64,000 bases of DNA, taken from contig CM046451.1 of NCBI GenBank assembly GCA_025506515.1, positions 38,129,026 to 38,193,025 of the forward strand. Reading direction: 5' to 3'. Shown piece by piece: positions 56,821 to 64,000 of the stretch (the stretch's first letter is position 1; each line of letters starts with the position of its first letter). The translations under genes were made by a program, and so were the position numbers. The DNA comes from Flaveria trinervia. Taxonomy: Eukaryota > Streptophyta > Magnoliopsida > Asterales > Asteraceae. Under the pieces are notes generated by a model, which saw only the letters and a program-made list of their open reading frames with translations, was not told where the DNA came from and did not search any database.

Positions 56821-59800
56821 ATCATTTCCTTTGAATGTTCAGGGTGTCCGCTATAGTGCTACTACCAATACCTGGATTGTTGATAGCGGGGCATCAAGGC
56901 ACATGACTAGGAACCTATCTCTCCTGTTTAATGTCAAACAAATTAAAGGGGGACACGTTTCATTTGCTGGAAATAAAGGAAGATATATCACTGCCCAAGG
57001 CGAAGTAGGAAACTAGCAAGTTAAGTTTGATATGGTAAACTATGTTCAACAACTTCAAAATAACTTACTTTTTGTCTCCCAGATATGTGACACAGAATTC
57101 AAGGTTGTATTTGATGACAAGAAGTGCTATGTTCTGAAAAAGGACTATGTAATCCCGGAGGACCAAGTCTTAATGTCAGCTTCAAGATATAATGATTTGT
57201 ATGTCTTGGACTTATCCAAGGCCTCCATAACTAATCATAATGTACAATGTTTCTTGTCAAAGGCAACAGAGAAAGACTCTATCTCCTGGCATAGGAGAAT
57301 GGGACACATTAATCCATGGAAGATGAATCACTTGATCCAAAATGATCTAGTGTGTGGAGTAAATCTTAAGAGCTTCCAATTACGGGATTTTTGTGTCACG
57401 AGTAAGAAAGGGAAACATACAACGAAGTCTTATCAGGCAGAGAAAGTTCACTCAATTGACCTACCTCTTGGGCTTCTTCACATGGATCTGTTTCGGCCAG
57501 TTAGTACAAAGAGCATTGCTGGCGATTTGAACTGCTATGTAGTTACGGATGATTACTCAATATTTTCTTGGGTGATGTTTTTGAAATCCAAATCAGAGAC
57601 ATTTGAATCATTCAAAGAGCTGGTAACTACATTGGAGTCACTCTACAAGCTGAAGGTAAGGCAAGTTCGCTCAGACAATAGTACTGAGTTCAAGAACCAG
57701 TGGATGGAGGCATTCTGCAAAGAAAAAGGTATTGTGCACCAGTTCACATCATCTGCCTACACTCCTCAAATGAACGGAGTTGCTGTGAAAAAGAATTAAA
57801 GCTTGACAAAGACAGCCCGGACGATGCTAGCCGACTCAAAACTGCCCATCCAATTTTGGAATGAGGCAGTTGCCAACGCATGTTACACTCTTAATTGAGT
57901 CTTGGTGGTCAAATGTCATGGTAAAACGTGCTATGAGTTGCTCCAGCGACGTAAACCGAATCTTGGGTACCTCGAACCATTTGGCGCACCATGTACGCTG
58001 CTGAAGAAAACTCAGTCTGGGAAGTTCAGTGAGAAGGCCGAAGAAGGGATTTTCCTTGGATACAACATACCGAATAAGAGAGTTTATAACAACTCAATGG
58101 GTCAAGCAGAAGTGTGGTGCAACGTTGATGTATAGAGATACACCAACCCCCTTGCTGGAAAAGGACCCTTATTCTTTTTCGACTATGATGGATTCTTTAA
58201 GCCCTTCAACATCCCTATCTCCCCTTTGGAGGATGAGTTATCGACCAGAATGATGTACAATGTGTTAACACACCATCAATGGACTCGACAACCTCAGCTT
58301 CATAAGGTGAGTCTTCTAGTTCTGAAGGGGGACCACTTGAGGTAAGTGACTCCTCCTCTGATGAAGACGTGGAAAATGATCAGGTGGATCAGGAGGAACA
58401 GGCTCCTACTACTACAAGTACACAAGCATCTGATGTTGATGCGTTTGATACTTTGGAACCTCACACTCCCACTACCTCAGATACTGAACCTGGTGTTCAC
58501 AATCTGGATAATGAGGTAGTTGTTCCCACCACTCCTGGATCACGCCTAAATGTCTATCATCCTCTGGAGAATGTGATATGGGATGTACAATCGGGAGTAC
58601 AGACTAGAAATCAGCTCTACTCAGCTGATTATGCCTCGGTAATGGAAAAGGGATATCTTCACGATGGTGCGTATCGATGTTTCGTGTCTTAGTTTGAGCC
58701 AAAATATATAAATGAAGCCCTAAACGACGAGGCATGGGTCAGTTCCATACAAGAGGAACTCCTTCAATTCAAGAAACTAGGAGTATGGACACTGGTGGAC
58801 AGACCAAAAGGTGCTAAGGTGATTGGCACTAAATAGGTTTTGAAATGCAAGAAAGATGGCCAAGGGGTCATAATAAAAAACAAGACTGGACTTGTAGTCC
58901 AAGGATTTCGACAAGTCAAGGGTATTGATTACAATACGTGTTTGCACCTGTGGCAAGAATTGAAGCAATCCGTAAATCTTCCTAGCCTATGCATCTTACA
59001 TGAAGATCAAAATTTTATCAACTAGATGTATAGAGTGCATTCCTTTATGGTGAAATCTGTGAGACAGTGTATATCAGTCAACCTGAAGGATTTGAGGATC
59101 CTTATCGTCGAGATAGAGTTTACAAACTAGATAAGGCTCTCTACGGGCTCCATCAAGCCCCAAGAGCATGGTATGAGAAGTTCTCGACTCATCTTATGAA
59201 ACACGGCTTTCGTAGATAAGTGATTGATTGTACACCATTCATCAAAGAAAAGGATGATGATTTACTAGTAGTACAGATTTATGTTGATGACATAATCTTT
59301 GGTTCCAAAAACAAAGAATTATGTAAAGAATTTGAAGTAGTAATGAAAGCTGAATTTGAGATGAGTTCCATGGGAGAAATGAAGTTCTTTCTCGGGTTAC
59401 AGGTGGATCAGACACAAAAGGGCATATTTCTACATCAGACCAAGTATGTAGGCGATATTCTCAGTCGGTTCAATATGGAGAATGCTTTGGTAGCTCGGAC
59501 TCCACTTGCTACAAACCACGATGTGGCACCCGACGAAAATGGTGATCTGGTGCATGCTACCATGTACTGAGGAATGATTGGATCCCTCATGTACCTCACT
59601 GTCTCACGACCTGATATCATGTATGCGACGTGTCTCTACTCCAGATATCAGGCGAAACTGAAAGTCAACCATCTCATAGGAGTTAAAAGGATATTTAGTT
59701 ATCTGAAGAGTACTCAAATACTCGGGTTGTGGTGTCCTCATGATGATGACTTTGAGCTTACAACGTATAGCAATTCAGATTACGGCGGCTGCAAAATGAA

Positions 59801-60251
59801 TTATAAGTCAACATCAGCAGGGTGTCAATTCTTTGATAGATGGTTAGTTACCTGGCAGTGTAAGAAGCAGACATCTGTTGCTATGTCAACTTGTGAAGCT
59901 GAATACGTTGCTGCTGCAAGTTGCTATTCACAAATCATTTGGATTCAACCGCAAATGCGCGACTATGGTTTGAAATTCTCTAACACTCCCATATTTGTTG
60001 ATAATTCTGCTGCTATCGCCATAACTAAAAATCCGTTCCAACATCCTAAAACTAAACACATCGGAATTAAATATCATTTTATACGTGATTGTTTTGAAAA
60101 TACTTTAATAGACGTGGTTAAAATTAATACGGACTTTCAACGCGCTGACCTCTACACAAAATCATTTGATAAGCCGAGTTTTTTATATCTATTAGAGATC
60201 AACGATATGAAAAAGAAATGTGAAGTGATTCCAGAAGATGATAGTACATAG
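56821..60251 (+). pseudogene. pol of A2: protease, integrase, RT, RNase H
   Basis: Protease DSGAS at 56882-56896 (WIVDSGASRHMTRN). HHCC WHRRMGHINPWKMNHLI near 57290, but the first Cys pair reads CVTSKKGK, so the finger is damaged. Integrase HMDLFRPVSTKS, VRSDNSTEFKN (near 57665) and the Glu position in MNGVAVKKN reads Lys (normally Glu), then stop. RT from about 58830 (GTK-stop-VLKCKK), YVDD at 59280-59291. RNase H YSNSDYGGC near 59775, STCEAEYVAAASC near 59886, HPKTKHIGIKYHFIRD near 60045; stop at 60249-60251. Several stops sit where Trp or Gln is expected. Copia order. Confidence 0.9.
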
Positions 60252-61657
60252 TCCGACGAGTATAGTTAATTTTTTATTTTGGTTCATTTTCTTCTATTTT
60301 GTCTTAATTCTTCGTCTATTAAAATTCAAAAACAGAAAAAAACAGTTTCGGTTTTAGAATTTTAGGGGGACAATAGGTTAGTTTAGTATTAAATTAGTTG
60401 TTTTACTTAATTGCATAAAAAAACAAGGGAGAAGGACAGTGTAGCCAAAAGGAAAGTAATCAAATATGTGATACTGATTCAATGTTTATGGAAAATAATC
60501 GTATACAGGGAACAGATTGTTTGGGACTTCATAAGAATTTAACTGATCAAAATGTGAAATTCAAAGTATAAGTCTGAAAAGTCTAAGAAAAATAAAAGGA
60601 AAGATGATAGTTAAACTAGTATGCTACTGTGGTAACATAGAGAAAGTAGACCTAGAGGTTGTTAGCTCATTATATGATGTGTCGGTAGATTCAACACAAT
60701 AGATAAGTAGACCTCATTGGTGATTTCAAGCACAAACTAAGTTGTTCAACATGCTGTGGGTTCCCATCTTATCCTTGGTTAACACAATCAATGAAGTTCC
60801 AATAAGGGGTGACGAGCAAAATAAATGCCACAAATGTGTGCGGACGACCATAAAACTAAGCAAAGCACATGAAAAATGCAAAAAGCAATCAAGCTAATAA
60901 CCTAGGTTATTGGTGCGATATATGCAAAAAGAAACTAATTGCTCAAACAAGAAGATAGGTGTGTGCCTCTCTGTTGTGCGGTGGCACTGACCTGAGGATA
61001 AGCATAACCTAAATATTCTATAATTCATTGTTGTTTGCACCTCTCTGCTGTGCGATGGCACTAACCTGAGGCTTAGCATCTTTTTGAAAGCTCTTAGAAT
61101 AGTTTCTTCTTGTAATATACCCGTAGACCGCTCAAAAATATCCTAAGGAACGTTGATTACCATATAAGCGTGGGATCCACAAATGCTAGTTGAAATAAAT
61201 TAACCTTAACTTATCACCAGTGTGTGTCAAAAGTCTATGTATGGATTTAAGAGGACAAATATACTGAAAATCATCGTGAGCTGCAGTTCTTGAAAGTCAA
61301 AATCAATTGTGTGCACCTTGTAGATCTAGTATGATTTCCTAAAATTGCTATTGACTATTAGTCAAAACAAGAATCGAGCATCAAACTGGTAAATGAAAAT
61401 GTCCCAAACGATCCTGATATACCTGTATGATTCCAAATGAATCGTAACAGAAATGATATTATGGAATTGAAGCTATGTTGTCCTGGAAGTATAATCAGTT
61501 AGAAGTACTCTAATAGGTTTAATTCCATCTCCGACCCAAAATACAATATTATGTCTTGATTTCGTTTTAAATTTCTATTGTTTTGTTTAACTCTTAGTTT
61601 TATTAGGAAATAGTCAGACTATACATCTGGACTCAATCTGTGAATCACTCACTCAAA
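60252..61657 (+). other. Spacer between pol and aORF of A2
   Basis: Non-coding. It has purine tract TTTTAGGGGGACAATAG near 60359, a possible internal PPT, and two copies of CCTCTCTGYTGTGCGRTGGC (60964 and 61040). Near 61470 (GAAATGATATTATGG) is the intact site that in A1 received element E. Confidence 0.72.
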
Positions 61658-61838
61658 AGGGTCACGTATGAGGTGACCAAAACGTTCAAAAATAAAATGG
61701 GTCACGTCTAAGGTGAAAAATTCATTTTAAGTAAAAGGATCACGTATTAGGTGATCAATAGGTTTTCCAAATTCAAAAGGATCACGTCCGAATGATCAAC
61801 TGTTTGTCAAATTAAAAAGGTCATGTCTGAGATGATCA
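61658..61838 (+). repeat. Five tandem ~40-bp units with GGTCACGT..GAGGTGACC palindromes
   Basis: Core starts are at about 61660, 61700, 61738, 61780 and 61819. The best copy reads GGTCACGTATGAGGTGACC; others carry CACGTC or CACGTA. Cores are separated by AT-rich spacers. The ACGT core resembles plant bZIP (ABRE/G-box-like) sites, which is established for those factors in general but untested here. Confidence 0.8.
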
Positions 61839-61914
61839 TTAGTCATAACACGTTATCAATTGTTAATAGATTAAGTGTTTGAAAGTGCATAAGGCAAATT
61901 ACATAAATCATAGT

Positions 61915-62160
61915 CATACACATGACTGGACCATAAGTATGGACCAGTCGCACGAATGGGGCATGAGTATGAATCATTCGCAGGATTGGATCATGTGTAT
62001 GAACCAATCACACGAATGGAGGTGACCAACTGAATCATGCATACAACTGAACCCCAGTCGCACGAATGGATGTGACCGACTGAGCCAGTCGCACGATTGA
62101 GACCCAATTACCCGAATGAAGCGTGCAAATAGATCCAGTCACCCGACTGAAGATAAACTC
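61915..62160 (+). repeat. CAGTCGCACGAATG-type array upstream of the A2 aORF TATA
   Basis: About twelve words such as CCAGTCGCACGAATGG and CCAATCACACGAATGG alternate with CATGAGTATGA-type spacers, ending at the TATA box at 62161. Confidence 0.8.
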
Positions 62161-62172
62161 AGTATAAATAGG
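62161..62172 (+). promoter_or_regulatory. TATA box of the putative A2 aORF promoter
   Basis: AGTATAAATAGG follows the array directly. The aORF ATG is about 690 bp downstream, with an intron-like interval between. Confidence 0.6.
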
Positions 62173-62309
62173 CCTAATGTCAGTCGCATATCCTCATCAC
62201 CCTTCAATCGTCTCCAGATCGCCCGAAAGCACATATACTCTGCCAAAATTTGATTGAGTTGATTTCTCACCACTTTTGTGTTACTGACGTGTATTCGCCT
62301 CATTTGTAG

Positions 62310-62853
62310 ATAATGAGTAATTGAAATTGCACAAAATGCACAGTGTATTCAAACCCTAACAGACCCAAGTTGATTAAAAAACAAGAAATCAGTAACAACC
62401 ATCAAATAGACCACATAAACATGCATAATGGTTAAAATTAAAGTCATATTGCAACAATTAGGGTTCCTGTGAGTCTAAAGAGTCTAGACACAACGTTTAA
62501 CATCATGTTTTGACCTAGATTCGGGGTTAGAGTGTCGATCAGAGAGTTATGCGACTGGACACTCTGAACGAACTCCAATCGCACGATTGAACTGGGCGAA
62601 TGACACAATCGGCTGAATGAACTAGGCGTATGAGCGTAATCGCCCGATTGAACTCAGCCGCATGCACAATTGCCCGATTGAAGTCAGCCGCATGCTCAGT
62701 CGCCTGATTGAACTCAGTCGCATACTCAATCAGCCGACTGAACTCAGTCGTGTGGTTCAATCACACGATTGAACCAGACTGATTTCAAAACAGTTTAAGT
62801 TTCAAGTGCATCTGTTATGAATTAATCTGATGTTTATGTGTCTTGTGTTACAG
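62310..62853 (+). other. Intron-like interval of the A2 aORF leader, donor mutated
   Basis: The acceptor TTGTGTTACAG (ending 62853) is intact, four bases before the aORF ATG. At the donor position (62310-62311) A2 has AT where A1 has GT, so normal splicing would be lost. It includes a CGATTGAACTCAG-type array at 62540-62770 in the opposite reading of the words. Confidence 0.5.
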
Positions 62854-62857
62854 AAAT

Positions 62858-64000
62858 ATGGTAGAGAGATGGACTATCAACACCAAGCACAACATCTGTG
62901 CTCACCTTGATCCTACATACCGGAATGCTGCTGAGTTCTCAAGGATTATTGCTTTTCTACGTCGATCACGGATCTTCAAGGCTGTCTCGACTCCCTACAC
63001 ACCTTATAGATCCATCCAGCAGGCATGCTGGGAAAGTGCCAGGGTTGACAGATCAGCTGAGCCTCATTGTATCAGAGCTCAATCTTTGGTCAAGAGATAG
63101 TGATCACTAAAGATGACTTGAGACGGGTCTTAGGTTTGGGTAAGGATGGAAACCACCCAACTAAGTTACATCCACTGACTGTCCGGGGATGCTTTATGAG
63201 GATCAAGTACGTCGGTGACTTAAATGTCGGGGTACTGAACAAGAGCAACATGTGCCCTCAATTTAAGTATTTGGCACATGTGATCCTAAAGTGCATAGCT
63301 TCCAGTCATGGAGGATTTGACAACCTCTATGACCAAATCCAGAATGCATACATTATACTAGTACTGAACCATCCGTTTAGTTTCTCCCGCATGATCTTCT
63401 CCTATCTGATCGAGAACCTTGAAGCTAAAGGGAAGGAAGGATACTGCATATATCCTCGGTTCTTACAGATGATTATTGACGAGAAGCTTACTTCACTGCC
63501 CAAAGAGAAAGAAGATGTTGTGGTGCTTGAGGTGATAGATGATACCGCCTTAGGCAGGAAGAAGGTCTACCAGGGCAAGCAGGTGAAGCCCCCCGTGAGG
63601 AGGTTGTTTGGGCATCTGGCCCAGGAGGATTATGTGGCGCCAGCTAGAAGGAAGTGGCGTCACGATGACAGTTACTCGGATTCTGAGCCAATTGCTCTAG
63701 CCTCCAATGATTCTGACGATGATGACCACGATGATGGTCAAGGAGGTGATGGTCTGGGTGGACCTAAGTTGGCTCCAATACACCCTAATTTTCAGATGGT
63801 GGAGGAGGAGGAGTCAGATGAGGAGCCTCTGGTACAGACGGTGGGGAGCTGGGTTGTAGCCACTGAGAGAGGGCTCAGGGTAGTTGGTGGATGCCAGGGG
63901 GAGTCCGGGGATGCCACTACTGCTGATACAGATCCTTTATATACCCCGGACCAGCCCAACAGCCAAGGGGGAGCCTCTATTTCTAAAGGCTCCAGGAGAA
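62858..64000 (+). pseudogene. aORF of A2, 5' part, runs off the window
   Basis: ATG at 62858 (MVERWTINTKHNICAHLDP) matches MADRWTINTKHNI in A1. The first frame stops near 63100; from about 63103 a second frame is open to the window edge (about 299 codons) and needs one frameshift to join. It contains MCPQFKYLAHVILKCIAS, LVLNHPFSFSRMIFSYLIE, YPRF at 63451-63462 followed by LQMIIDEKL, KVYQGKQVKP, LFGHLAQEDY and then an acidic tail from about 63680 (SNDSDDDDHDD, EEEESDEEP). No catalytic motif, signal peptide or membrane segment seen. The long open second frame suggests recent constraint or chance preservation. Confidence 0.8.

Larger units (their letters stand above)
52772..64000 (+). mobile_element. 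A2: Sirevirus-like Ty1/copia element, same family as A1, 3' end outside window
   Basis: LTR (52772-53505), PBS, gag, pol, spacer and aORF are collinear with A1 and uninterrupted, which makes A2 the reference for the family. The left boundary is inferred from the end of the G LTR plus a TG start (TGATACATATG); the right LTR is not in the window. It is nested in G, which is nested in A1, so A2 is the younger of the two, yet it carries many stops. Confidence 0.87.

Noticed and set aside
60894..61079. Small minus-strand ORF in the A2 spacer and its counterpart at 21593-21853
   Set aside because: The frames are not conserved between A1 and A2 although the DNA is alignable.

Overview
This is repeat-dense nuclear DNA from a flowering plant, probably a dicot. 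The style of the Ty1/copia polyproteins suggests Asteraceae, but that is family-level recall and low confidence. I see no convincing host gene, tRNA gene, rRNA gene or CRISPR array. Almost every base belongs to a nest of LTR retrotransposons plus two smaller insertions, and nearly all coding regions are broken by stops and frameshifts.

Layout. The oldest layer is A1, a Sirevirus-like copia element on the minus strand. Its 5' LTR lies at 38203-38642 and its 3' part runs off the left edge. A1 carries five insertions: a 471-bp fold-back MITE (1640-2110); a non-autonomous LTR element E (4591-21125, TSD ATTAG) that itself holds a 14-kb copia element D (4867-18948); copia element B (28426-36418, TSD GTTTT); a 1150-bp insertion of unknown class (36456-37605, 10-bp TSD); and a Ty3/gypsy Tekay-like element G in the 5' LTR (from 38643). 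G holds a gag-only LTR element C (41606-48311). The 3' LTR of G is in turn cut at 52772 by A2, a second copy of the A family on the plus strand that runs off the right edge. A1 and A2 form a divergent inverted pair, and A2 preserves recognisable empty sites for several insertions in A1.

How the parts work together. Families A and D, both Sirevirus-like, carry a large additional ORF (aORF) after RNase H. The two aORFs share a YPRF...ID motif and an acidic, low-complexity tail. Upstream of each aORF lies what looks like a second promoter cassette: an array of short hairpin repeats, a TATA box and, in A, a 5'-leader intron holding another array. This mirrors the U3 array, TATA and leader of the same element's own LTR. 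I regard this duplicated promoter plus aORF module as the most interesting system here.

Short palindromic words of the type CAGTCGTACGACTG recur in the LTRs and leaders of A, in non-autonomous E, and (as a related word) in the LTR of the unrelated gypsy element G. In D, the end of the aORF has been amplified into five tandem units of about 590 bp. Coordinates of LTRs and TSDs were read by eye; domain calls rest on motifs visible in the translations.
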